From NCBI RefSeq assembly GCF_005886805.2, contig NZ_CP045430.1, forward strand, positions 930,001 to 994,000: DNA of 64,000 nt, in the 5' to 3' direction. Shown one piece after another: positions 49,901-56,000 of the stretch. Position 1 is the first letter of the stretch; each line of letters begins with the position of its first letter. Source of the stretch: Pseudoalteromonas rubra (GTDB taxonomy: Bacteria > Pseudomonadota > Gammaproteobacteria > Enterobacterales > Alteromonadaceae). The notes beneath the pieces were generated by a model. That model was not told the DNA's origin, searched no databases, and worked only from the letters and a program-made list of their open reading frames with translations. A program made the translations under genes and the position numbers.

Positions 49901-50622
49901 GCAAGTGGACTCGGTGTGCCTTGCTCAAGTGATTGGTAAATCGCGAAAAACTCTTTGGTCAGCACATCCATTGACCAGCCATCCGACGCGATATGGTGCA
50001 TATTAAAGCTCAACAGCGCCTGACAGCATGCTGCATCATCATGCGTTAATTGCAGATAGCTGGCTCTGACCATCATATCCTGGCTGAGATCAAAGGGGCG
50101 GCTTGCTTCGCGCTCCAGATGGGCCCTGGCAGCTTGATGTGGGTCGGCCTGATCACTCAAATCTAACACTGTGATATGCAATCTGGCATCGTCTAACACG
50201 CGCAGACACGGCGCACCACCACACTCATAAAAAACCGTTCTCAACACCTCATGGCGCTGCACTATGGCGTTCAGCGCTTGCTCCACCTTGGCTACATCCA
50301 GGTGTCCATGCACCTCGAAAGCCATCGGCATATTGTACTCGCTGGAGCCGCGATTCAGTTGATCAATAAACCACAAACGGCGCTGAGAAAAGGACAATAC
50401 TGGCGGCTCGCCTGGCTGTGCTTTGGCAACCGCAATGGGCGACTCAGTAACGCCATTTTGGCGTTGACCAATCGCTTGGATGATCTGTTGTTTGTTGTTC
50501 TTTAGAAAATCTTTCTCATCTGCTGTCAAAGCCTTGAGCTTACCTCTGACCAGTAACTTACCCTGTTCATCGACAGTAAGTTTGATCCCTTTTTCGCTGA
50601 GCTGTAAAAAGAACTGTTTCAT
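43930..50622 (-). CDS. NRPS A, two modules (predicted Pro - Phe), first gene of the cluster transcript
   Basis: A 2230-residue protein. Order: TubC docking domain 1-55 (MKQFFLQLSEKGIKLTVDEQ); C (LCL, HHIASDGWS ~214); A1 (YTSGSTGRPKG ~690); T1 (GGHSL ~1094); C (LCL, HHIASDGWS ~1289); A2 (YTSGSTGQPKG ~1782); T2 (GGNSI ~2169). Codes: A1 DVQFFAHVAK (Pro-type, close to DVQLIAHVVK), A2 DAWTIAAVCK (Phe-type). There are no epimerisation domains, so both residues are predicted L. A1 has a PCITCET insertion at 47627-47648. The acidic tail DAELEEMDW is a candidate docking peptide for B. Although first in the transcript, the protein has an N-terminal docking domain and an ordinary internal-type C domain, so it probably receives a chain from another NRPS. 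No strong Shine-Dalgarno is visible before ATG 50622; the C-terminal Trp and TAA stop are clear. Confidence 0.95.
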   Translation of the reverse strand: MKQFFLQLSEKGIKLTVDEQGKLLVRGKLKALTADEKDFLKNNKQQIIQAIGQRQNGVTESPIAVAKAQPGEPPVLSFSQRRLWFIDQLNRGSSEYNMPMAFEVHGHLDVAKVEQALNAIVQRHEVLRTVFYECGGAPCLRVLDDARLHITVLDLSDQADPHQAARAHLEREASRPFDLSQDMMVRASYLQLTHDDAACCQALLSFNMHHIASDGWSMDVLTKEFFAIYQSLEQGTPSPLAPLAIQYSDFAHWQQHSFAQAGLKKQLEYWQQQLQQVPALHQLPLDASRPAEKQYRGELVTAQLSSKVATRLLTLARELQLTPFMLLHAALALVLSRHSNSKDIVIGSPVANRQDPSLAPLIGFFVNTLVLRVSTAHDTLRDYLAHVRAVHLAAQSNQDVPFEQLVEVLNVPRNNAYSPLFQILLTTDNQFSAAAEQAEHVQLGEASLQAMQEVSLTTKFDLDIHMSLNEEGVSVGWTYDVTLFERAHISQLDRHLGNVLGAMAELAHTECWSTNLSALSMVSEQEQQQALALTKGAQLSSECQAVHQLLEYQARHNPNAIALQDHATELTYAELNARADALAMRLVTEHGVTVGQPVAIVAQRSIATVCAVAALLKAGATYVPLDPEAPEERLNYIVSELSLSLVLSQTQDTFAGLPCVRLDNPALWQPAAQAHSLPDIDGDHSAYILYTSGSTGRPKGVNQRHSTLVNLSAHQAEIDGITQPYRTLQFTPLTFDVSAQELATSWSTGACLVLMSQQQKDQLQDLASLVAAQGIERLFVPPAVFDLLAEQANQTPVIDLTGLRQVFVAGDVLKLTPSIRQFMAQHPSCDLYNHYGPTETHVATTCHVTQFDQEEASIGRAIANTQCLILDADLVPVPTGCVGELYVAGPGVAVGYYNNAELTDERFIDATNVQMLPANLSRLYKTGDLVRLTPQGDLQYLGRSDEQIKIRGFRIEPGEISAVLESFEEVESALVLAIGEAASKQLVAYVRPCITCETSDAQQHLITTLLTALRSVLPAYMVPSAIVLVEQWPLTANGKIDRRALPAIKTDQALSKGQAPQTKTEQTLAEIWAPLLSCEAEQLTREADFFALGGHSLLSVRLVSLIRSEFEVEIAVKQVFSASTLADLATLIEQSSKVSRPVIEALPRDTDSFELSYAQQRLWFIDQFQGSSAQYNMPMAFEIEGSFNLALAQQALSTIVARHEVLRTVYQEGQAGPVQVILTPQPVIIRHIELHHLAGTDAQQQLDQLLAEDAHAPFDLATDLMLRASFISLNPSRGVLLLNMHHIASDGWSLNLFSREFFSLYTAYQNGCDNPLAPLSIQYADFAQWQRNWLQGDVLQQQLDYWQTQLSDAPGVHGIPLDYPRPAEKSYEGAMVSGKASAQLAAQLSDMAAHYQMTPFMLLHAVLALTISRYSNSMDVVIGTPVANRLQAEVEPLIGFFVNILALRVNTEQPSLDAYLQHVRDVHLDAQSHQDLPFEQLVDALQIPRGDAHAPLCQIMTSFNSAQTQPGSEQSTLDGLTLTPLMQAGCVAKFDLEVEFSLGETALQVNWIYDTSLFSQTHITHLSEHLMLLLERLVQTEMTHSLNNPPGQLSVLANEQSQYLINALNDNYHEYDRTLCIHQAFELQVERNPDHIALVYADQQLSYAQLNSKANQLAHYLREQGAITSDTLIGVALDRSLEMIIATLAVLKAGGAYVPLDPAYPPARLSYMLEDAGIRTIISSQAISDAVALSDYALIPLDGLLDDTCLGPFSHYSEENLDHSALGLLPTSLAYEIYTSGSTGQPKGVLLEHQGIVNLADNQRRAFAITPRSRVLHFASMSFDAGTWEYAMALLNGATLIIASSEQRRSPDDITALLAQQQISHVTLPPAFLAMMPLDTSLSLQALIVAGEACEPELVNQWSAHYPFFNAYGPTEASVCASYQRLYPGTPITIGKPLNNVSLYVLDNHMALVPPGVIGELHIGGDGLARGYHQRPELSAEKFVENPFYYYPAHRDSTRLYKTGDLAKILPDGSIEFVGRLDAQVKIRGFRIELSEVEAQLNRCAVLDSAVVLVKQASNGTDMLIAYIQPRDEAQDQTSVIQEVEQHLHAQLPEYMVPSRFVVIAQWPLTPNGKIDKKALPDVSGADSEQPYVAPETATEQALAEVWSALLGIEASEISSHARFFEQGGNSILVTRLETQIRHRFAVEFSIKELFAQPQLKEQALHIDYLLSRQSDPLAEDDAELEEMDW
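47627..47648. repeat. Degenerate copy of the palindrome inside NRPS A A1 coding PCITCET
   Basis: CTTGTCTCACA followed by CGTGATACAAG, which differs at two positions from a perfect palindrome. It sits after LVAYVRP of the Pro-type A domain, so the element is shared by A domains of different specificity. Confidence 0.75.
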
Positions 50623-51001
50623 ATTTTCGCTTTTGCAATCAAATTAATGATAAAGAAAAACACCGGCATCAGAATCCCTAAAGCAGGTAATCTGTGATAT
50701 CAGCACCAGTGATACATAAGTCCAATCAGTCTTAATCTTTTTGCCATATTGAATGAAAAGTCCAGCGCACACTGTACTTGTTCAATACCCGGCTCGATGA
50801 ACACAAGCTCATACCCGGGCTGTCATGTTGTCGCGACACTTTTTCGCTACAAAACAGCGTACACAATTAAGTGAATTGGCATCGTAAAGCCCTGCATGCA
50901 AATGCAACCGGCTCTTTGGTTTAATGTTGCTGTTTATTACCCGCTGACGTGCATAAATGTCAGTCAGCGGTATTTAGGTATGTATAAATTCATAGCCCGA
51001 C
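50623..51001 (-). promoter_or_regulatory. Leader/promoter region upstream of the NRPS cluster
   Basis: About 380 nt between the start of NRPS A and the preceding small ORF; it must hold at least the leader of the >50-kb transcript. No convincing sigma-70 promoter could be fixed by eye. It contains a 15-codon minus-strand ORF (50700-50747, MAKRLRLIGLMYHWC) without a good Shine-Dalgarno, and a stem-loop at 50941-50970. Confidence 0.4.
50941..50970 (-). other. Stem-loop upstream of the NRPS cluster
   Basis: Perfect 8-bp arms CCGCTGAC / GTCAGCGG around a 14-nt loop, about 32 nt after the stop of the small ORF 51002-51199 and 320 nt before NRPS A. No T-run on either side. It could end or stabilise the small transcript. 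Confidence 0.45.
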
Positions 51002-51199
51002 TTATGCGTCAAGCTCGCTGCCGCTTAATGAACGCAGTGACGAAGCCGGGCAAACGTATACACCGCTGCGCCCGTCTTTGTAACCAAAGTCATAGGCCAA
51101 TTTGAAGATATGATGGAGCAGCTGTACATCTACAGCCTCTGAATTCATATTGTGAATATTCAGATTCATGCCCAGTTCTGTCAATGCGTCATTTTTCAT
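51002..51199 (-). CDS. Possible 65-residue hypothetical protein upstream of the NRPS cluster
   Basis: MKNDALTELGMNLNIHNM through to LSGSELDA. I do not recognise the family. The protein is soluble, with a likely helical centre (VQLLHHIFKLAYDFGYKDG) and a Ser-rich end (CPASSLRSLSGSELDA) with a single Cys; there is no signal peptide or membrane segment. ATG 51199 is preferred over a TTG 30 nt upstream; GGA lies about 8 nt before it and the upstream DNA is very A/T-rich, as expected of a promoter. It has the same orientation as the NRPS genes, and a stem-loop follows 32 nt after its stop. It could be a regulator, a small accessory peptide or spurious; an antisense frame covers part of the same region. 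Confidence 0.4.
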   Translation of the reverse strand: MKNDALTELGMNLNIHNMNSEAVDVQLLHHIFKLAYDFGYKDGRSGVYVCPASSLRSLSGSELDA

Positions 51200-52069
51200 C
51201 TTATCAGTCCATGTTAAAAAGTATTGCAAAGTGTTAAATTTTCACGCAAACGCATTATTATGTAATCTGCATCTTTTTTCTACACTTTTATTTCTCAAAA
51301 TTATAAATTTCATAAACCAAATCAATAAACCTTTATTTTTATTGACTTAATTGAGTTTTTAACTTCTTTTCACTTGATCCGCAAAATTTACCTAAAACAG
51401 GTATAGCCTGAAGCAACATTTCAACAACAACATTAACAACCCTCGCAACAAAGCCCTTTCAGCGGCGCCACATCGTGTCTCATAGCCTAAACCAGACCGA
51501 TACTATATACGCGTTTCGGTCCTGTTCAATGTGCTTCATTGGGGACATTTATACCCCATACATCGGGACAATAACATGACGGTTTAGGGAATTAATTGTT
51601 TCAAAATGGTTCAAAAGCGCTACAAGCCTTTTAGCCAGTCGCTCAGGTTAACAGTGATTATGACGTTTATAGGCTTGATTAATTTATAGATTTTATTTTC
51701 ATGGACGGTGAAACAAAAGCGCCATAAAAAAATGACTTTTAGTTGTCATAATCTCCAATTCGTTCGCTTTGTTGGCACAAATGCAAAACTGACATCAATG
51801 CCCGGATCACAAATAAACACCCGGTTATACCCTGACACACGGTGCAAAGCTTACCCAAAAAGTGCACGAAATAAGCGCAGCAGACACTGATACCGGAGCA
51901 CATTTTCCGGCGTTTCAGTGTCTATTTAGTGACCAAAAGTTACAGGCAGGAATTAAATAAATAGTATAAAACGCAACAAAAGAGCACGTCATTACGGCCC
52001 CAAAATATCTCCATTATGCCACTATTTTCACTGATACAATCCTAAGAGGATAACCCGCGCCTGAGGTCT
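51200..52069. other. A/T-rich intergenic region, no convincing gene
   Basis: About 870 nt of strongly A/T-rich, poorly coding DNA between the small ORF and the ParB-like gene. It contains an interrupted inverted repeat (51882-51923) and no recognisable RNA gene. The base composition contrasts with the NRPS genes and suits either a large regulatory region or a junction left by insertion of the cluster. Confidence 0.6.
51882..51923. repeat. Imperfect inverted repeat downstream of the ParB-like gene
   Basis: Arms begin AGACACTGA and end TCAGTGTCT, with a second paired block CCGG/CCGG around a loop containing CATTTT. It lies about 150 nt after the ParB-like stop codon. No T-run follows on the minus strand, so its role as terminator is uncertain. 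Confidence 0.5.
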
Positions 52070-53131
52070 TTACTCTTGCTCAAGATGGACTATCACCTTT
52101 GCCAGCGCCGTTGACACCGCTTTTTTATCCTGCCAGTCGAGAGCAGACCAGTCGACACCACATGCCAGTTGCGTCACATCCTGTGTCAGCAATTTTTGTA
52201 GTGCGCTGGGTGAGTCAAACGAGGTGGTGATAAATGGGGTTTTGCTTTTTTCAGGCCGCTTTTTGATCCCTCGTAACTGCTGCACGATGAGATCTGAGAT
52301 GACGCGTTTATCCACGGCATTTAGGGTAGACTTGTCATGATCTGCCTTATATTGTGATTCCACAGACAAAATCAGACGTTTCATTTTGACAAAAGAGTAA
52401 CTACATCCTGTTTCATAAGCTGACATAACCACCGGGTAACGCGATAATACGTTGTAGTTATCATATGCCCCCATCGAAATGCCGAGTTTGGGGACTATTG
52501 TCCTGACAGTGAGCCGAGACATACCAGACTGCAGGCGTGCCTTGTTTAGCTGCTCAATCTCTGTCATGGCATTAGAAAATGCCTGTAACTTTCCATACTG
52601 AGGCAAATCCTCACGACTGGCATTTTCTTGAAACTGCTTAACCTTAGTTAGCAGGGGCTTGCTATCGTAAACCTTAAACTGCGCAGCCGCACCATACCCT
52701 TTGGCATACACCAGCGCAAAAAAGCGGCGATGTCCTGTGAGAATTTGAAAGCGACCATCTTCCAATGGATACAAAGTGGGTACTTGAATCATTTCTGACA
52801 CAGAAATGTTGTTGCCTAGCTCAATGATGGAATCTATGGTCTGCGAAGCCCGTTTCCAGTCTTCAGTATCGCGTTTTAAACAGTTTATGATGATAGATTT
52901 ACCAATCAGAACATGGTTTTCTCCCTGATAGAGCTTTGTGAGCTGTGCTTTACTCAGCTTACGCGCTACAAACAGACGAGCGTCTTCATCACTCACGAAA
53001 ATTGACGGTAAAAATCGGCCATTGGTGGGGTCCGGAACAACTGAGCTCAAAAAAATGCTTTTATACTCGAAAGACTCATCGTTGAGTTCAGCTTTATTGT
53101 TCAGGTTACTCAGTAGCATTTGCTCTAACAT
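52070..53131 (-). CDS. ParB/RepB-like DNA-binding protein
   Basis: A 353-residue protein with a ParB-type N-terminal domain: IQVPTLYPLEDGRFQILTGHRRFFALVYAKG (the GHRR box at ~134) corresponds to the ParB GERR region, and ENASREDLPQYGK to the following ENxxREDL box. A helix-turn-helix-like stretch follows at about residues 205-240 (LTVRTIVPKLGISMGAYDNY). No parA-like ATPase is adjacent, so it is unlikely to be a normal partition protein; solitary ParB-like proteins can act as transcription regulators (VirB, KorB types). Its place next to the NRPS promoter region, in the same orientation, makes a regulatory link possible but unproven. AAGAG sits 8 nt before the ATG. Confidence 0.8.
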   Translation of the reverse strand: MLEQMLLSNLNNKAELNDESFEYKSIFLSSVVPDPTNGRFLPSIFVSDEDARLFVARKLSKAQLTKLYQGENHVLIGKSIIINCLKRDTEDWKRASQTIDSIIELGNNISVSEMIQVPTLYPLEDGRFQILTGHRRFFALVYAKGYGAAAQFKVYDSKPLLTKVKQFQENASREDLPQYGKLQAFSNAMTEIEQLNKARLQSGMSRLTVRTIVPKLGISMGAYDNYNVLSRYPVVMSAYETGCSYSFVKMKRLILSVESQYKADHDKSTLNAVDKRVISDLIVQQLRGIKKRPEKSKTPFITTSFDSPSALQKLLTQDVTQLACGVDWSALDWQDKKAVSTALAKVIVHLEQE

Positions 53132-53794
53132 AGTTTGTACTCTTAATCAGGCTGACATATACGCTCAGCCGGGCGCTGTGGAACTTTGCCACAAAAAACT
53201 CAAAGGTGCTTACACCTAAACCAGAGCAACGGCTCTACCTTCAAGTTTAACGAAAATTTCATCGGGTGCCTACCACCTTGCAATCTGCCCCTTGTGGGTC
53301 AAATAACACACAAAGTTAAAGTCACTTTTTTGCGCAGGTCAAGGCGCATTACAGACAATGACTGATTTTTAAGCGACAAACCTTTTGTGTCCCTCTGATT
53401 CTGTTATTCAATCTGGGCTATGTACGGCGCGAGCAATGTATTCTGTGGTCCCCTCACTTTAGGGTATTGCATAGCTGTGGCGCTCTTCACAACTCATCCT
53501 CGAGTCGCTAGAACCCATTGAACCAGTTTATGTTCTGGTTGCACCGTCATAATCCTTATTGAAATTTTTATTATTATTTATCCAGTCCTGATATTAACTT
53601 GTTCCTTAAGCATTTAAAACGGTGTCGTTGTCTCATTTGTGAACTCTCGCATCTCACACTCATTCTTTTTTTCAGAACAAAACCTTCAATATTTGCAAAT
53701 ATCATTCTTCTAACGGCATTGCTAAAGTGATCACATCAGGCAGACACAGCGCATTGGACTAACTTTAACTGATAGCGCGAGCAACGAGGTTTTT
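53132..53794. other. Divergent intergenic region between the ParB-like and pirin genes
   Basis: About 660 nt with divergent genes on either side, so it should hold both promoters. Visible elements are an AACCAG/CTGGTT inverted repeat (53521-53540) and a 14-bp palindrome (53689-53702). No ORF or RNA gene is supported here. Confidence 0.55.
53689..53702. promoter_or_regulatory. Palindrome ATATTTGCAAATAT, candidate operator for pirin operon
   Basis: Perfect 14-bp palindrome about 92 nt upstream of the pirin ATG. Its size and A/T-rich symmetry fit a dimeric repressor/activator site, but no regulator gene lies beside it, so this is a candidate only. Confidence 0.3.
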
Positions 53795-54631
53795 ATGCAG
53801 ATTATTCGTACCAATAAAGCACAGGCTACGCAGGATGGCGCGGGCGTGAACATCAGCCGTATTGCGGGCTTTGATGGCAAGAGTTTAGATCCCTTTTTGA
53901 TGATCGACGAACTAAAATCAGACAACAGCAGCGACTATATGGCAGGCTTTCCGCCTCATCCCCACCGTGGTATTGAAACCTTTACCTATATTCGTAAAGG
54001 AGGCTTTGAGCATCAGGATCAGATGGGAAACAAAAAGGCCATCCGTGCCGGAGATGTGCAATGGATGAGCACCGGACGCGGCGTCATCCACTCTGAAATG
54101 CCACTCAGTGACGCCGAGCAAGGTATGCATGGTTTTCAGATCTGGCTCAATATGCCAGCCAAAGACAAAATGCGCGCGCCGCGGTATCAGGATACCACCG
54201 AGCAAAAGGCGCCTGTAATTATCACCGACTCCGGCGCAGAGCTCAAAGCGCTTGCTGGTAGCTGGAAACTGGGCGAACAAACTGTTCGATCACCACTGAA
54301 AGATTTAGCAGGCAATGGCGCCATTGCGGATGTGACTTTACCACCCAACCAGCAGATTACACTGGATATGTCGGGCTATGGCAAAGTCCTGATCTATATT
54401 CATACCGGTATCCTGGCAAAGTCGCAATTCGGTGCCACTTATCAGCTGGAACTCGACCCGGCGCACCCGGTAGAATTGCGCAGTGGCCAAGAAGGAGCAG
54501 GTATGCTGGTGTTGGCAGGTCAGCCTATTGGAGAAAAAATTGCCCACATGGGTCCGTTTGTCATGAATACCCAGGCGGAGCTACATCAGGCAGTACGAGA
54601 TTATCAGGCCGGAAAATTCGGTAGCATTTAA
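53795..54631 (+). CDS. Pirin family protein (bicupin metalloprotein)
   Basis: A 278-residue protein of normal pirin length. The metal site is intact: H55 and H57 in PHPHRGIETFTY, H99 and E101 in GVIHSEMP, matching the His/His/His/Glu set of human pirin. An N-terminal cupin with these ligands is followed by the C-terminal cupin half. Bacterial pirins include quercetin 2,3-dioxygenases and proteins of unknown substrate. GAGG lies 6 nt before the ATG. It is followed after 44 nt by the glutathionyl-hydroquinone reductase gene, with a shared terminator at 55661, so the two form an operon likely concerned with quinone or phenolic detoxification (inference from pairing). Confidence 0.93.
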   Translation: MQIIRTNKAQATQDGAGVNISRIAGFDGKSLDPFLMIDELKSDNSSDYMAGFPPHPHRGIETFTYIRKGGFEHQDQMGNKKAIRAGDVQWMSTGRGVIHSEMPLSDAEQGMHGFQIWLNMPAKDKMRAPRYQDTTEQKAPVIITDSGAELKALAGSWKLGEQTVRSPLKDLAGNGAIADVTLPPNQQITLDMSGYGKVLIYIHTGILAKSQFGATYQLELDPAHPVELRSGQEGAGMLVLAGQPIGEKIAHMGPFVMNTQAELHQAVRDYQAGKFGSI

Positions 54632-54675
54632 CACCCAGCACAGTAAAGCATTTAGCAAATTAAGAGGACAACACA

Positions 54676-55647
54676 ATGGGACGATTAATTGAAGGTAAGT
54701 GGCATGACGTCTGGTACGATACCAAGAGCAATCAGGGCAAATTTAAACGCGAAGACGCGCAATTACGCAACTGGGTAACGGCTGATGGCAGCGCCGGACC
54801 TACGGGCGACAGTGGCTTTAAAGCTGAGTCTGGCCGCTACCATTTATATGTGTCGCTGGCATGTCCTTGGGCCCACAGAACGCTGATCTTCAGACGATTA
54901 AAACAGCTTGAAGCGCACATTGATGTCTCTGTGGTCAGTCCTGATATGCTGGAGCACGGCTGGACCTTTGACAAGGCAACTGGCAGCAGTGGTGATACCC
55001 TGTTTGATCAGGACTATATGCACCAGCTGTATACACGCAATAAAGCAGACTATTCAGGTCGTGTGACAGTGCCAGTACTATGGGACAAACACACTCAGCG
55101 CATCGTCAGTAATGAGTCGAGCGAGATTATTCGCATGTTCAACTCAGCCTTTAACGAGCTGACAGGCAACACTGATGACTACTACCCTGAAGCACTGCGC
55201 CAGGACATCGACGACATTAACGATTTTGTTTATCACAAAATCAATAATGGGGTATACAAAGCTGGATTCGCCACCGAGCAGGCTGCCTATGAAGAAGCAG
55301 TACAGACCTTATTTGAGGCGCTTGAGCAACTGGAACAAAGACTGAGTAAGCAACGCTATCTGGTTGGGGATACTCTAACAGAAGCCGACTGGCGTTTATT
55401 CACCACCCTGATCCGTTTCGACAATGTTTACCATGGTCACTTTAAATGTAACCTCAAGCAAATTGAAGACTATCCAAATCTGGCCGGTTATATCCGCGAG
55501 CTATATCAATGGCCCAATGTCGCCGATACGGTGGATTTCTACCATATCAAGCGCCACTACTATTTTAGCCATACCATGATCAACCCGACTCAGGTTGTGC
55601 CAGTTGGCCCGGATATCGATTACTCACAGCCACACCAACGCGGCTAA
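54676..55647 (+). CDS. yqjG: Glutathionyl-hydroquinone reductase (Xi-class GST)
   Basis: A 323-residue protein of the YqjG/ECM4 Xi-class glutathione transferase family. The catalytic motif CPWAHR has its Cys at residue 63. The C-terminal all-helical domain contains EADWRLFTTLIRFDNVY and the family-typical end HYYFSHTMINPTQVVPVGP. These enzymes reduce glutathionyl-hydroquinones to hydroquinones and free glutathione in the cytoplasm. AGAGGA is placed about 7 nt before the ATG. It is the second gene after pirin and ends just before a strong intrinsic terminator. Nothing unusual in length or motifs. Confidence 0.95.
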   Translation: MGRLIEGKWHDVWYDTKSNQGKFKREDAQLRNWVTADGSAGPTGDSGFKAESGRYHLYVSLACPWAHRTLIFRRLKQLEAHIDVSVVSPDMLEHGWTFDKATGSSGDTLFDQDYMHQLYTRNKADYSGRVTVPVLWDKHTQRIVSNESSEIIRMFNSAFNELTGNTDDYYPEALRQDIDDINDFVYHKINNGVYKAGFATEQAAYEEAVQTLFEALEQLEQRLSKQRYLVGDTLTEADWRLFTTLIRFDNVYHGHFKCNLKQIEDYPNLAGYIRELYQWPNVADTVDFYHIKRHYYFSHTMINPTQVVPVGPDIDYSQPHQRG

Positions 55648-55660
55648 GTGCCCTATACAG

Positions 55661-55690
55661 CCACTGTAAACCCCGTTTACAGTGGTTTTC
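55661..55690 (+). terminator. Intrinsic terminator of the pirin-yqjG operon
   Basis: Perfect 11-bp stem CCACTGTAAAC / GTTTACAGTGG with a CCC loop, followed by TTTTCTCTT, 14 nt after the yqjG stop codon. Confidence 0.92.
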
Positions 55691-55718
55691 TCTTAGCTGC
55701 TAAAATGCCAATCAAGCC

Positions 55719-55884
55719 TAATACCAATTTCACTTAATACCTGGTCTATTTGAAGGAGCAAATAGGACGCTAACAGCGTTAAAAATTTCTCATTTAGAAC
55801 AACTAAATAGCAAAATTTTTGCCTTGTTATCGACCCTATTTTCTCGCCTCAAAATAGATCACTTAATTAAGCAAATTGGTATAA
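55719..55884. mobile_element. Long imperfect palindrome, MITE-like element (~166 bp)
   Basis: The ends TAATACCAATTT and AAATTGGTATAA are inverted repeats with one mismatch. Pairing continues inwards (TCTATTTGA with TCAAAATAGA; GAGCAAATAGG with CCTATTTTCTC; CATTTAG with CTAAATAG) to a centre near 55800. The whole segment could therefore extrude as one long hairpin. It has no ORF and lies between an operon terminator and a small gene. Such full-length palindromes behave as non-autonomous repeats; I associate similar TATACCAATTT-ended repeats with Pseudoalteromonas genomes, from memory. Confidence 0.75.
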
Positions 55885-56000
55885 CTCTATAACGTGGCGC
55901 AGCTATTTTTTTCATTCCCCCTTTATTGAAATAAATGGCATAAGGTGTCATTTGGTGCTAAATTAGCCACCGTCTAACGTGACTTTAAAGGAGTGAAATC

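Noticed and set aside
1..50622. Many plus-strand and off-frame ORFs of 60-200 codons inside the NRPS region (for example 2357-2959, 20628-21011, 32731-33240)
   Set aside because: They are antisense or shifted readings of well-defined NRPS domains, lack Shine-Dalgarno sequences and family motifs, and recur at equivalent places in repeated modules.
29533..50622. Bromoalterochromide-type cluster, a known Pseudoalteromonas NRPS product
   Set aside because: The codes predict Pro-Phe-Ala-Val-Val-Ser, not Thr-Val-Asn-Asn-Ile/Leu, and there are no aryl-polyene genes in the window.
50896..51105. Plus-strand 69-codon ORF antisense to the small minus-strand gene
   Set aside because: Poor start context and no protein-like pattern; the minus-strand frame has better support.
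51708..51890. Plus-strand 60-codon ORF (begins MKQKRHKK)
   Set aside because: No Shine-Dalgarno, no recognisable motif, lies in A/T-rich non-coding DNA and runs into an inverted repeat.
50623..52069. tRNA, riboswitch or CRISPR array in the A/T-rich region
   Set aside because: No cloverleaf, conserved riboswitch core or regularly spaced repeats could be found by eye.
52070..53131. Chromosomal parABS partition locus or replication origin
   Set aside because: No parA, no recognisable parS cluster and no replication initiator are adjacent; only a ParB-like protein is present.
53521..53540. AACCAG/CTGGTT inverted repeat as an intrinsic terminator
   Set aside because: Only 6 bp with an 8-nt loop and no T-run on either strand; noted as a structure but not called.
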